NCBI GenBank assembly: GCA_964391865.1 | Contig: CAYMNQ010000001.1 | Span: forward strand, 682,001-746,000 | DNA length: 64,000 nt | Reading direction: 5' to 3' | From: DASZQL01 sp964391865 | GTDB lineage: Bacteria; Planctomycetota; Phycisphaerae; Phycisphaerales; UBA1924 | Shown: positions 8,967 to 17,857 of the stretch, piece after piece | Position numbering within the stretch: position 1 is the stretch's first letter | Layout of the letters: every line of letters begins with the position of its first letter | Notes under the pieces: model-generated | Databases searched by the model: none | What the model was told of the DNA's origin: nothing | What the model saw: the letters and a program-made list of their open reading frames with translations, nothing else | Program-made: the position numbers and the translations under genes

Positions 8967-9851
8967 TCACGCCGCGCGGCGGCGCTTCACTCCCGCGATC
9001 AGCGCCAGGCCCGCGAGCGTCACCGTGCCGGGCGTCGGGATGGTCGCGAAGATCCAGTCCTTGTAATCGCTGACGGGGATCGCGCTCGCCTGCCCGCCGT
9101 AGAACGGGCGCGTGCCGCTCGAGTGGACGGCGGCGAGGTACATCGTGCCGCCGACCTCGATGAAGTACCCGCCGCCCGAGTCGCCCGGGCCGGTGAGCCC
9201 CTCGCCGTCGATCGCGCCGTTGGGGTTGCCGAGCGTGGCGGGATCGTCAAGGTCGTAGCCCAGCACGGTGCCCTGCATGTGCAGCGGGCCGGCACCGCGC
9301 GTGTCGAACATGTTGTAGAAGGTGCGCTTCGCGTCGGTGCCTGGGGTGAACATCGGTCGGGCGGGGTTGCCGACAGGGCGATCAGGGCCGGTGGTGCCCG
9401 AAAGCCCGAAGCCAGTGAAGCAGAACTGCTGGCCCACCTGATCCATGCCGCAGTAGAACTGATCGATGCCGAGCGCCGCGCTGGTGACGCGGGTGGCGAG
9501 CTTGATGATCGCGATGTCGGCGTTGACGAGGGCGCTCACACGGGCCGCGTTGTGCTCCGTGCCGTTGGCGTCGCGGAACTTGATGTCCGCGAGCGGGCGG
9601 ATCGCCGTCTCCGTGTCGTTGAAGACGCAGTGCCGCGCTGTCAGGATGTACGAGCACATCCCGTCATCGACCACGGTGCCCGAGCAGTCGTAGCCCATCG
9701 CGTTGCCGACCTCGCCCACGAAGGGGAAATCCGCCGGCCCGCTCGCGCCCATCGCGGGCGGCACGACCTGCACGCTCGCCGCCGCGACACCCGCCGCCGC
9801 CAGCATCGCCGCCGCCGAGCCGAGCATGTTGATCTTCACTGAGGTGTTCAT
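8967..9851 (-). CDS. Exported trypsin-like serine protease with PEP-CTERM-like tail
   Basis: The 294-residue protein has a signal peptide (hydrophobic segment to about residue 26) and a chymotrypsin-type catalytic triad. His74 lies in TARHC, Asp112 in NADIAII and Ser225 in GPGDSGGGY. Several Cys residues could form the usual disulphides. The last about 20 residues are P-T-P-G, a hydrophobic helix and KRRRAA, which resembles a PEP-CTERM sorting tail. This suggests processing by an exosortase-like enzyme not present here. The ATG at 9851 is followed at once by the signal peptide. It ends in a strong terminator at 8889-8920. Confidence 0.88.
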   Translation of the reverse strand: MNTSVKINMLGSAAAMLAAAGVAAASVQVVPPAMGASGPADFPFVGEVGNAMGYDCSGTVVDDGMCSYILTARHCVFNDTETAIRPLADIKFRDANGTEHNAARVSALVNADIAIIKLATRVTSAALGIDQFYCGMDQVGQQFCFTGFGLSGTTGPDRPVGNPARPMFTPGTDAKRTFYNMFDTRGAGPLHMQGTVLGYDLDDPATLGNPNGAIDGEGLTGPGDSGGGYFIEVGGTMYLAAVHSSGTRPFYGGQASAIPVSDYKDWIFATIPTPGTVTLAGLALIAGVKRRRAA

Positions 9852-10012
9852 GGTGTCCTTCTCCTTCTGAAGTGTTGTCGCGTGTTCGCCGAGCGCCGGA
9901 ACTTCCGGACGCCCGCCCCCCGGTCTGCCCCCCCGGTCCGCCCGGCTCCACCTCTCAAGCGATGGCAACGCGATGGACTCACGCGCCCATCGCGCGACAG
10001 CACGAAACCAAT

Positions 10013-10044
10013 GAAAAACACGGGCGACCCAAGGGTCGCCCGTG
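10013..10044 (-). terminator. Rho-independent terminator of the haloperoxidase-like gene
   Basis: CACGGGCGACCC and GGGTCGCCCGTG form a perfect 12-bp stem with a 2-nt loop. On the minus strand it is followed by TTTTTC. It lies about 40 bases downstream of the stop at 10083. Confidence 0.9.
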
Positions 10045-10082
10045 TGAAGAAGGGCAATTCAGATGATCGGCTCAGCCGACGC

Positions 10083-11504
10083 TCACGCGCGGCGGCGGCG
10101 CAGGCCCATCAGACCCACGACACCCGCGAGACCCGCGGCGGAAGGTGCCGGGACGGGGAGAAGCCAATTCGCGGCAATGTAGTCACCAACCTGGTGCCCG
10201 AGGATGTTGCCATCGATGGCGTCGAAGTCGTAGTGCACGCCGAGATAGATGCGGCTCAGCGCGTTCTCAAGCGCCGCCTCGGAGAAACTGTGGAATGTGC
10301 GCGTGAGGTCCGCGGGGTATCCGAGCCCGGGGTTTACCGCGAACTCGTCGCTGCCGATCGTGAAGGTGTATGAGTCGCCAAACAGCGCGGCCATAACAGA
10401 CGCGTGCGCCGCGCCCATCGTCGCATGACCGGAAACATACGCCGGGAAGGGCGGGGTGAAGTCGTTCAATGGAGTCCACGTTGGATCACTGATCGTCTGC
10501 GGGTTGCCGTCATCGATCGTCTCACGGATCGCGTCGATCGGGCGCCACAGGTCGATCGGGGTCGCGTACTTCGCGTCCCACGCGGCGATGCATGCATCGC
10601 CGATCGCCATCGCCGCCAACGCGTGCATGTGCGCACTGCGCGAGAGGCTCAGGTTTTCCTGGGCATCGACCACCTGGCTGATCTGAACGAGTTGCCCCGG
10701 CGGCTTCGCCGTGCCATCGCGATCGTTGGCCCAGAACCAGGCGATCTCCGTCTGCTCTGCCGTGCGCGTCGCGCTCGTCCGGCTGCCGAGTTCTTTCACG
10801 CCGAGAATGCCCGGAGCCCCGTTGATGTTGTCCGCATACTCCTGGCTCTGCAGGAGATTTTCCATCGAGCCGTAGTCCGTCAGGCGTGTCGGGCGGAACT
10901 GATTCCCGCTCGCCAGGCCCCACGGCGTGACATTGCCCCAGTGGGGCGTGAACGGCTGCACAAACGGCCCATCAGGCGTGATCCGCCAGTCGCCCGCCTG
11001 TCCGCCCTGCGTGTAGCTCGGGTCGGCGTCGAAGCCGTCCGTCGAGCGAATCGCGTACAGGCTGTTCCCGATGGCGGCGCCGTGCGCGATGCCCGCGGCC
11101 TTCGCCGGGCCGTCGGGGATCGCGGCCAACTGCGAGTCGTACCGCGACTGAATGATCCCCAGCGCCGCGGGGTTGCCCGCGTACGCTTGAGACATCGTCG
11201 CATATGCGGCGGCAGCACCCGCGGCTTCACGCGACGTACCGGGCGCCGGTGCCGGAATGCCAACCTGGTACGAGGTGTAGCCCACGCCAGTCTCGGCCAG
11301 ATCGATGCTGTTGATCGCATCGAACATCGCCAAGCTCATCAGCGGGGCCGAGCGGGCCTGCGGGCAGGGTGCCCCGCCCACGCTTCGGATCACGTCGTTG
11401 TACGTCGATTGCCATTGGTCCACCACATTGTTCGCCGCGCCGCTCGCCACGCCCGCGAGCGCGAGCACGGCCGCCACGGCCACTCCATTACGAGTCCGAA
11501 TCAT
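10083..11504 (-). CDS. Exported vanadium-dependent haloperoxidase / PAP2-like protein with PEP-CTERM-like tail
   Basis: This 473-residue protein has a signal peptide (to about ASGA) and the phosphate/vanadate-binding pocket of the PAP2-haloperoxidase superfamily. The pocket motifs are K-x8-RP in KYATPIDLWRP, the glycine/His loop YVSGHATMG, and SRIYLGVHYDFDA carrying the distal Arg, His and Asp. Its length and motif spacing fit vanadium haloperoxidase-like proteins better than short PAP2 lipid phosphatases. Whether it binds vanadate, and which halide it uses, cannot be read from sequence. The C-terminus is PAPSAAG, a hydrophobic helix and LRRRRA, a PEP-CTERM-like sorting tail. AAGGAG lies about 8 bases before the ATG. 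Confidence 0.85.
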   Translation of the reverse strand: MIRTRNGVAVAAVLALAGVASGAANNVVDQWQSTYNDVIRSVGGAPCPQARSAPLMSLAMFDAINSIDLAETGVGYTSYQVGIPAPAPGTSREAAGAAAAYATMSQAYAGNPAALGIIQSRYDSQLAAIPDGPAKAAGIAHGAAIGNSLYAIRSTDGFDADPSYTQGGQAGDWRITPDGPFVQPFTPHWGNVTPWGLASGNQFRPTRLTDYGSMENLLQSQEYADNINGAPGILGVKELGSRTSATRTAEQTEIAWFWANDRDGTAKPPGQLVQISQVVDAQENLSLSRSAHMHALAAMAIGDACIAAWDAKYATPIDLWRPIDAIRETIDDGNPQTISDPTWTPLNDFTPPFPAYVSGHATMGAAHASVMAALFGDSYTFTIGSDEFAVNPGLGYPADLTRTFHSFSEAALENALSRIYLGVHYDFDAIDGNILGHQVGDYIAANWLLPVPAPSAAGLAGVVGLMGLRRRRA

Positions 11505-11888
11505 TCTCTTGTCTCCTTCAAAGTGTGCTCAACTCTGTCAACGCAGCACCGACACCCGCGCAGCGATCGCCGAAGGAGTGTGATAATCTCGCGCGAGGGA
11601 CAGCGATCCCCTCAGCCGAGACGATTACGGAGGCGCGAACACAGCCTGAGCTCACTCCAAACCCTCACGCGACACCGGTGCCGATCGGCGTGCGTCGTGT
11701 GCTTTGATTGAACCCGCCCCTCACGAGGGCGAGATTCCGGCTTTACAATGTTGCCCCAAGACCGGGGGAAGTCAACGGGTTCGATGCCAAAAAGGTCGAG
11801 AAAAGCGGCCTGAATTCGTCCCGGGCTGAGGAATCCGCCGTCTCTGGAAACCTGCAAGCGATTGAATGGCCGAACACCACCACCGCGT
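11505..11888. other. Intergenic region between two minus-strand genes, no gene recognised
   Basis: The stretch holds the leader of the haloperoxidase-like gene (SD at about 11512-11517) and the downstream end of fabI. Two short open frames exist but neither has protein-like composition or a ribosome site. A plus-strand TACAAT at 11744-11749 looks like a -10 box but has no good -35 partner and no gene to drive. Confidence 0.45.
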
Positions 11889-12677
11889 TCACACGCCGAT
11901 AATGTTCACGCCACAGTCCACGTAGATGTTCTCACCCGTCACGCCGCTGGAAAGATCGCTGACCAGCCACGCGGCGGTATCGCCCACCTCGCGCCCTTCG
12001 ATGTTGCGCTGCAGCGGCGCGCGGGTCGGTGTGCGGTCGAGCATGTCATCGATTCCCCCCACCGCCGAGCTGGCGAGCGTGCGGAGCGGGCCGCCCGAGA
12101 TGGTGTTCACGCGGATGCCCTCGCGCCCGAGCTCCGCCGCGAGATAGCGCGAGGTGCATTCGAGCGCCGCCTTCGCGACGCCCATGATGTTGTAGCCGGG
12201 GACGACTTTCTCGGAGCCGTAGTAGCTCATCGCCAGCACGCTGCCGCCGCCCGAATCGCGCATCATCGGGCGTGCCCGCTTCGCCATCGCCGCGAGCGTG
12301 TACGCCGAGATATCGATCGCCGACAGGTACGACGCGCGGGGCGTCTCGACGAACTTGCCCATCGCCAGCCACTCGCGGTCGGCGAAGGCGATCGAGTGGA
12401 TCAGGTAATTCATCTTCCCGCCGAACGCTTTCGCGTAAGCGTCGAAGATCGCGTCGAGGTCATCGTCCTTCCCGGCGTCGCAGGGAAACAGCCAAGGGTC
12501 GCTGACGCCCAGCCCTTCGACCGCCTTGCGCGTGCGGCGTTCGTTCTTCTCCCCCGGCAGGTGCGCGAAGGCGCACTTCGCGCCGTACTTGATGAGCGAC
12601 TGAGCGATGAACGTGGCGTAGGACCGATCGTTCGCCACGCCGAAGATGAGACCGAGTTTGTTGTCGAGGAGAGTCAT
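11889..12677 (-). CDS. fabI: Enoyl-[acyl-carrier-protein] reductase (NADH), FabI type
   Basis: The 262-residue short-chain dehydrogenase catalyses the last reduction of each fatty-acid elongation cycle. GVANDRSYA is the FabI form of the nucleotide-binding loop. The active site is Y152/Y153 in SYYGSEK and Y162-x6-K169 in YNIMGVAK, matching Tyr146, Tyr156 and Lys163 of E. coli FabI. SGGPLRTLASSAV is the substrate-binding loop. The ATG at 12677 is preceded by AAAGG at suitable spacing. It is the only classical fatty-acid synthesis gene in the window; the lipid-modifying operon starts 3 kb away and is separate. Confidence 0.95.
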   Translation of the reverse strand: MTLLDNKLGLIFGVANDRSYATFIAQSLIKYGAKCAFAHLPGEKNERRTRKAVEGLGVSDPWLFPCDAGKDDDLDAIFDAYAKAFGGKMNYLIHSIAFADREWLAMGKFVETPRASYLSAIDISAYTLAAMAKRARPMMRDSGGGSVLAMSYYGSEKVVPGYNIMGVAKAALECTSRYLAAELGREGIRVNTISGGPLRTLASSAVGGIDDMLDRTPTRAPLQRNIEGREVGDTAAWLVSDLSSGVTGENIYVDCGVNIIGV

Positions 12678-12789
12678 GAATGACCTTTCACCACAGAGGC
12701 ACGGTGGACACTGAGCAGACAGGATACGGGGAACGAGAAGATCAATTGAACGCGATTCAAAGCACCATTCGCGTTGAACTCTCGCCCAG

Positions 12790-13836
12790 CTATCTCCAGT
12801 CAACCACGATCTTCCCGAACTGCTCGCCAGCCTCGATCCGTTCCCACGCCTTTCGCCCCTCGCGCCACGGGATCACCGAATCGACCACCGGCTTCAGATG
12901 CCCCGCGCGGAACAGCGCGCCGAGCTCGCCGAATTCCGCATTGGATCCCATCGTCGAGCCAAGCACGCGGAGCTGATTCCAGAACACCCGCGCGAGGTCG
13001 GTGGTCGCCTGCGGCCCGCCCGTATTCCCGGGCGTCACATACGCCCCGCCGCGCGCCAGCGACTTGATGCACGCGAGATGCGTGGGCTTGCCGATCGAGT
13101 CCACCGCCATGTCCACGCCCCGCTTGTTGGTCCACGCGCGCACCTCGCGCGACCAGTCCTCGCCCTTGTCGAGGATCAGGCAGTCCGCGCCGAGTTGGTT
13201 CGCGCGGTCGAGTTTCCACTGGTGCCGGCTCGTGACGGCAACGGGGCAACCCATCCACTTCGCAATCGCGAGCGCCGCGGTGGCGACCCCGCCGCCGATG
13301 CCGGTGATGAGGACCGACTGCCCCGGGCGCAACTGTCCCTTCGTGAACATCATGGAGTACGCGGTGAGCGACACCAGCCCAAACGCGGCGGCCGCCACCG
13401 GATCCGCCTTCTCTCCGACCAGCGCGAGGTTCGTCACCGGCGCGATGAAGCGCTCGCGGTGCATGCCGTTGACGTGCTCGCCGATGAGTTCGTAGTCGGG
13501 CAGCAGCGTGCTGGCGGGCGGGTCGCCCGGGCGCGCGGGGAAGGGCTTCTCGTACTTCGCGTTGACCATCACGCGCTTACCGACCCACGAGGCATCGACG
13601 CCCGCGCCGACGGATTCGACGATGCCGCACGCGTCGCACCCGCTGACGCGCGGGTACGTCATATCGATCCCCGGGATGCCCATGCCGACCCACAAGTCCA
13701 TGTGGTTCAGCGCGGAGCATTCGGTGCGGATGACGGCTTCACCCGCACCCGGAGCACTCAATTCTGGCCAAGACGGGGTGACGCTGATGTTGGGCGTGAC
13801 GGGCGAGCCTTGTCGTTCGATGATGATCGCATTCAT
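12790..13836 (-). CDS. Medium-chain dehydrogenase/quinone oxidoreductase family protein
   Basis: This 348-residue MDR protein has the N-terminal GroES-like domain with ALNHMDLWVG and VSGCDACGIVESVG. The Rossmann domain has GIGGGVATAALAIAKWMG and then TSRHQWKLDRANQLGAD. The cluster of Cys residues that binds structural zinc in true alcohol dehydrogenases is not evident, so a quinone-oxidoreductase-like, NADP-dependent enzyme is more likely. The start at 13836 is the first Met of the conserved fold (MNAIIIERQG). It is 112 bp downstream of fabI's start region on the same strand and divergent from the MFS gene. Confidence 0.85.
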   Translation of the reverse strand: MNAIIIERQGSPVTPNISVTPSWPELSAPGAGEAVIRTECSALNHMDLWVGMGIPGIDMTYPRVSGCDACGIVESVGAGVDASWVGKRVMVNAKYEKPFPARPGDPPASTLLPDYELIGEHVNGMHRERFIAPVTNLALVGEKADPVAAAAFGLVSLTAYSMMFTKGQLRPGQSVLITGIGGGVATAALAIAKWMGCPVAVTSRHQWKLDRANQLGADCLILDKGEDWSREVRAWTNKRGVDMAVDSIGKPTHLACIKSLARGGAYVTPGNTGGPQATTDLARVFWNQLRVLGSTMGSNAEFGELGALFRAGHLKPVVDSVIPWREGRKAWERIEAGEQFGKIVVDWR

Positions 13837-14061
13837 GCGCCGAGTGTAGCGGCCCGCGCACGACCGATACCCGCCACGCACGCCCGTGGCTCTTCCAATT
13901 TTCCCCTCAGTGTTCTCCGGGTCTCGGTGGTGAATCCGTTCCGACCTTCGCCGGTACGATGGTTCCTCCTGCCGCGTGTGACTCCAAGCAATCACCCCGT
14001 GCCCGACCGCTCCGAACCCAGTGTGATCGATCGTCCTTCGCCCGCACCTTCGGCGAACGGG

Positions 14062-15495
14062 ATGCCGCGCGCTGAACCATCACCCACATTCGTTGAACCG
14101 CCCTCGCGCTGGGGCGTGCTGCGCCACCGCGATTACTTCTGGGTCTGGATCGGCTCGATGGGCTCTTCCATCGGCACGTGGATGGAGTCCGTGGGCGTGC
14201 AATGGGTCGTCACCGAGCAGACTCGTGCGCTGGAATGGACACTCGCGGGACGCCCGAGCGCGAACATGATGCTGGGGTATCTCGCCGCGTGCCTGCTCGT
14301 GCCCATGCTTCTGCTGAGCCTGCCGGGTGGCGTGCTCGCCGACCGCGTGAACCGCAAGAAGCTTTTGATCGTCACGCAGTTCATGCTGATGCTGATCGCC
14401 GGGGCGCTGATGCTGCTCAGCGCTACCGGGCTGATGACCCCCGCCGCTCTGCTGCTGATCAGCATCGCTCAGGGCACGGTGATGGCGTTCAACGTCCCCG
14501 CCTGGCAGGTGCTCACGCCGCGCCTTGTGCCGCGCGATGAGCTGCACAAAGCCATCAACCTCAATTCGATCCAGTTCAACATTGCGCGCGTGGTCGGCCC
14601 GGCGCTCGCGGGCGTGCTGCTCCATAAGTCGGGCGCGACGGTTCTCTTCGCCGTCAACTTTGCCAGCTTTCTCGGCATCCTCGCCGCCGTCGCTCGCACG
14701 CCCGACGCCCCCGCGCCCGAGCGCGCCAGCGCCCACCCCATCGACGAGATCAAGGAAGCGGTCCGCTTCACCTTCCACAACCGCGGCCCGTTCCGCGTCT
14801 TTGTCGGCATGGTGCTCTTCAGCATCTGCGCCGCGCCGGTGCTGCGCATGCTCTCGCTCTTCGTCGTGAACGTCTACGGCGCGGAGGAAGCCGCCTTCGG
14901 CACCATGCTCTCCGTGATGGGCATCGGCGCGGTCTTCGGCGCGCTCGCGCTGAAGTTTGTGCCGGCGTGGTACCCGCGGCATCACCTCATCCCCGCCTCG
15001 ATCCTCGGCGGGGGCGTTTCGATCACCCTGTTTGCCGCAACGTCGAGTTTCTGGCTCGGCGCGGTGTGGATGTTCTTCGTAGGCGTCTTCTGGCTGCTGA
15101 GCTTCAGTGTGGGGATCACCGCGCTGCAACTGCTCGTCAGCGATGAGATGCGCGGGCGGGCGATGGCGGTGCAGAACGCCGCCGTCTTCGGCGCCATGCC
15201 CTTGGGCAGCCTCGTCGCCGGGCTGATCGGCGACTCCGTTGAAGCGCTCAACCTCGGCAGCAATCCCACAGCCCTCGGCGTGCAACTCGGCATCGGGCTG
15301 GTCGCGTTCGTTCTTGTCGTCGCCGGCACCGTGATGCTCATCTGGCGGACCCCAGAGATCGACGCGCTCCAGCCCGGCGACCCGGGGTATGACCCCACCC
15401 CCGGCTTCTGGCGCGGCCTCACTGCTAGCGCGCATCGCCCGCCGAGAGCCCGCGAAGAGCAGCCCCTGATCCAGGAACCGCCGACGGTTGGGTAA
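14062..15495 (+). CDS. Major facilitator superfamily transporter (EntS-like group)
   Basis: The product is about 477 residues with some 11-12 hydrophobic segments. After the first two helices comes LPGGVLADRVNRKK, the MFS motif A between TM2 and TM3. The opening WGVLRHRDYFWVWIGSMGSS is typical of the EntS/MFS_3 exporters, which pump siderophores, drugs or metabolites. An in-frame GTG at 13999 would add 21 polar residues; neither start has a strong ribosome site, so the start is uncertain. The tail after the last helix is hydrophilic and Pro-rich. No siderophore or drug gene lies nearby to suggest a substrate. Confidence 0.88.
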   Translation: MPRAEPSPTFVEPPSRWGVLRHRDYFWVWIGSMGSSIGTWMESVGVQWVVTEQTRALEWTLAGRPSANMMLGYLAACLLVPMLLLSLPGGVLADRVNRKKLLIVTQFMLMLIAGALMLLSATGLMTPAALLLISIAQGTVMAFNVPAWQVLTPRLVPRDELHKAINLNSIQFNIARVVGPALAGVLLHKSGATVLFAVNFASFLGILAAVARTPDAPAPERASAHPIDEIKEAVRFTFHNRGPFRVFVGMVLFSICAAPVLRMLSLFVVNVYGAEEAAFGTMLSVMGIGAVFGALALKFVPAWYPRHHLIPASILGGGVSITLFAATSSFWLGAVWMFFVGVFWLLSFSVGITALQLLVSDEMRGRAMAVQNAAVFGAMPLGSLVAGLIGDSVEALNLGSNPTALGVQLGIGLVAFVLVVAGTVMLIWRTPEIDALQPGDPGYDPTPGFWRGLTASAHRPPRAREEQPLIQEPPTVG

Positions 15496-15557
15496 CTCGC
15501 TCAGTCAGACGATTGTCGTTGGTCTTCCCCCCGTCTGACCAACAGTGGCGCGGCTGA

Positions 15558-16613
15558 TCACGACGCGGCTGACGAGCACATGCGTTCGAACAAGTAGTGT
15601 GAAACGAGCCATTCTTCACCGCAGTTCATTCCCCAGAGTTCGGCGCACGAGAGAAAGAACACGCGCCAGCGGTTGAGCCATTTCTCCCCCTCGGCTTCGG
15701 AGTTGTAGGCATGGGCGAGGACTTCTCGCGCGGCGTTGCGGTTGGCGTCGAGGTTGTCAAGCCAGGCGTTGGCGGTGCGCTGGTAGTGCGTGCCGCTGAC
15801 GCGCCAGTGGTCGGCGCAGCGCACGTCGGCGTTGAAGTGGAGCAGGAGGTCGTCGCTGGGCATGGTGCCGCCGGTAAAGAAGTACCGGCCGATCCAGTCG
15901 TCAAGCTCGAAGTGGTACGAGTGGCGCGCGTGGGTGAAGATGTGAACGAAGAGGCGTGCGTCGTCCTTCATCATCGACGCGACGCGCGCGAGCAGTTTCT
16001 CGTAGTTCTTCATGTGCTCGAACATCTCGACGGAGACGACGCGGTCGAATCGTTCATCGAGGTGGAACTGATTCATGTCGGCGGTGATGACGCGGAGCCG
16101 GTCGCTCCAGCCGCGGGACGCGGCGCGGGCCTCGATGAACTCGCGCTGCGGGCGGGAGTTTGAGACGGCGGTGACGCGCGCGGCGGGGTAGTGCTCGAGC
16201 ACCCAGAGGGTGAGCGAGCCCCAGCCGCAGCCGAGTTCGAGGATGGTGTGGCCGTCGCGGAGTTGGGCACGCTCGCAGGTGAGCGCGAGCATGGTCTCCT
16301 CGGCGGCGGCGAGATTGTCGACTCCTTCAGGCCAGTAGCAGCCGCTGTACTTCAGGCGCGGGCCGAGGCAGAGCCGGAAGAACTCGGGCGGCACTTCGTA
16401 GTGCTGTTCGTTCGCTTTGCGCGTTTCGATGGCGATGGGGCTGCGCTTGAGTTCGGCGATGAGGGTGCGGGCGCGCTCGGAGCGCTCGTCGATCGTGCCG
16501 CGATCGTGGAGGCGGATGATCTCGCGGAGCCGGGCGCGGATCTGCGCGCGCAGGAGCGGGTCGGGGAGCATCCCGGTGTCGAGGATGGGTTCGTACCAGG
16601 CGGTCTGGGTCAC
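15558..16613 (-). CDS. CFA-synthase-like SAM-dependent methyltransferase
   Basis: The 351-residue protein is in the cyclopropane-fatty-acyl-phospholipid synthase family. YEVPPEFFRLCLGPRLKYS precedes the SAM-binding motif LELGCGWGSLTLW, and VSVEMFEHMKNYEKLL follows. It lacks the IFPGG-type segment of classical CFA synthase and has YFFTGGTMPSDD instead. That places it with the divergent branch that includes fatty-acid methylases such as UfaM and plant coclaurine N-methyltransferases. The start is a GTG at 16613 overlapping the upstream TGA (GTGA), so it is translated with DUF1295. It is the last gene of the lipid operon. An 8-bp inverted repeat at 15504-15539 follows it. Confidence 0.85.
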   Translation of the reverse strand: MTQTAWYEPILDTGMLPDPLLRAQIRARLREIIRLHDRGTIDERSERARTLIAELKRSPIAIETRKANEQHYEVPPEFFRLCLGPRLKYSGCYWPEGVDNLAAAEETMLALTCERAQLRDGHTILELGCGWGSLTLWVLEHYPAARVTAVSNSRPQREFIEARAASRGWSDRLRVITADMNQFHLDERFDRVVSVEMFEHMKNYEKLLARVASMMKDDARLFVHIFTHARHSYHFELDDWIGRYFFTGGTMPSDDLLLHFNADVRCADHWRVSGTHYQRTANAWLDNLDANRNAAREVLAHAYNSEAEGEKWLNRWRVFFLSCAELWGMNCGEEWLVSHYLFERMCSSAAS

Positions 16614-17413
16614 GGGCGTGAGTCCTTGGGGAACCAGGGGAAGAAGGCGCTGGTGGTGCGCTGATACTCGCGATAGGCGTCGCCGCGGGAGCGGATGGCT
16701 CGGGCTTCGGTGGGCGGGATGCCGGTGAGCTTGAGGACGAAGAGAAGAATGAGCGCGGGGGCCGAGATCGCGATCCAGCCGTGCGGCACGCTGAGCGCGA
16801 CGAGCGCGTAGGCGCACCACATGAGCCACTCGAAGAAGTAGTTGGGGTGGCGCGAGTAGCGCCACAGCCTCACGTTGCAGACTTTGCCCTTGTTCGCGGG
16901 GTCGGCTTTGAACTGCTTGAGTTGGTGGTCGCTGAGCCACTCGCCTGAGAGGCCGACGACCCAGAGCGCGGCGGCGGCGTAGTCGAGCGGGCGAAGGCCC
17001 GCGCTGGGTGCATCGAACGACGACGCGAGAACGAAGGGAAGCGCGAGGATGACGACGAGGAGGGCCTGCGCCTGGAAGAACCAGAAAAAGATGAAGTTGA
17101 CGCGCCGGCCGAAGGTCTCGCGCATCATCTGGTAGCGGCCGTCCTCGGGGCCCGAGAGCACGCGGTCGAAGAGCAGATGAAGCGCGAGCCGGATTCCCCA
17201 GAGGCCGCCGATCGTGCCGATGAGGATTCGGCGGGCGGTGTCGCCCTCTCCCGTCATTGCGCAGAGGATGGCGGCGGCGCCCAGGCTTGCAGCCCAGGTG
17301 ACATCGACCACGCCCGCGTCTTTGGTGCGGAGCTGGAGGAGCCAGACGGCGAGCATCGCGAGCGCGGCGAGGGCGCCGATCGCTCCGAACTGTTGTGCCC
17401 AGGAGAGAGTCAT
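16610..17413 (-). CDS. DUF1295 membrane protein (steroid 5-alpha-reductase-like)
   Basis: The 267-residue integral membrane protein has about six to seven hydrophobic segments. RLWRYSRHPNYFFEWLMW near residue 190 is the signature of the C-terminal domain shared by steroid 5-alpha reductases and isoprenylcysteine methyltransferases, where it binds NADPH or SAM. Such proteins often reduce or methylate lipid double bonds. The ATG at 17413 is preceded by GGAGGAGC at ideal spacing, which rules out the Met six codons upstream. It overlaps the downstream methyltransferase start by four bases. About 400 bp separate it from DUF2878, and an opposite-strand gene fills that gap. Confidence 0.87.
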   Translation of the reverse strand: MTLSWAQQFGAIGALAALAMLAVWLLQLRTKDAGVVDVTWAASLGAAAILCAMTGEGDTARRILIGTIGGLWGIRLALHLLFDRVLSGPEDGRYQMMRETFGRRVNFIFFWFFQAQALLVVILALPFVLASSFDAPSAGLRPLDYAAAALWVVGLSGEWLSDHQLKQFKADPANKGKVCNVRLWRYSRHPNYFFEWLMWCAYALVALSVPHGWIAISAPALILLFVLKLTGIPPTEARAIRSRGDAYREYQRTTSAFFPWFPKDSRP

Positions 17414-17503
17414 ACGATGCTCCTCCGCCACGCGTAGAGGCGCGCGGCTGACTGAATCCTCGGCGCGATCGGCGGCGAATGGCGACTGATGCGGAGAACA
17501 CTC

Positions 17504-17857
17504 ATGCGATCGACATCGGCTCTTCTTGGATGCTGCGCGGTCGGGATCGGCGTGCTCATGGCGCTCATCGTTTGGTCGTCGTTCGAGATGTCGCTGGCGG
17601 CGGGGCTGCGCGAGATTGTGCGCACGCGCTGGGGGATCACGACGATGGTGGACTTGTACGCCGGGCTGCTGCTGGGCGGGGCATGGATCGGGTGGCGTGA
17701 GCGGCGGGTCGGTGTGGGCGCGGCGTGGATCGTGGCGCTGATGCTGCTGGGAAATCTGGCGCTGCTGGCATACGTGGCGCTCGCGGCGCGGCGGTGCTCC
17801 GGTATTGAAGAATTGCTCATGTGGAAGCGCTCCGCCGAGACGCGCGGTCGAGCATGA
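17504..17857 (+). CDS. DUF1475-like small membrane protein, opposite to the lipid operon
   Basis: This 117-residue protein has three hydrophobic segments and the pattern TRWGITTMVDLYAGLLLGG, then a W-R-E and a glycine/Asn-containing helix (LLGNLALLAYV). This matches the DUF1475 family. The ATG at 17504 is preceded by GGAG at good spacing; another ATG at 17489 lies within the same frame. Its last 41 bases overlap the end of DUF2878 on the other strand. The minus strand here shows only Pro/Arg-rich frames, so this plus-strand gene is the real one. Its function is unknown. Its transcript would run antisense into the lipid operon. Confidence 0.75.
   Translation: MRSTSALLGCCAVGIGVLMALIVWSSFEMSLAAGLREIVRTRWGITTMVDLYAGLLLGGAWIGWRERRVGVGAAWIVALMLLGNLALLAYVALAARRCSGIEELLMWKRSAETRGRA

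Noticed and set aside
11612..11857. An 81-codon minus-strand frame between the haloperoxidase-like gene and fabI.
   Set aside because: No ribosome site, no recognisable motif, and codon use unlike neighbouring genes.
12898..14061. N-terminal extension of the MFS gene by almost 390 codons.
   Set aside because: The added part runs antisense to the MDR oxidoreductase and is Arg/His/Ala-rich; the membrane protein begins near 14062.
15504..15539. Inverted repeat GTCAGACG/CGTCTGAC between the MFS and methyltransferase genes as a terminator.
   Set aside because: The loop is 20 nt and no T-tract follows, so it is noted only as a possible weak element.
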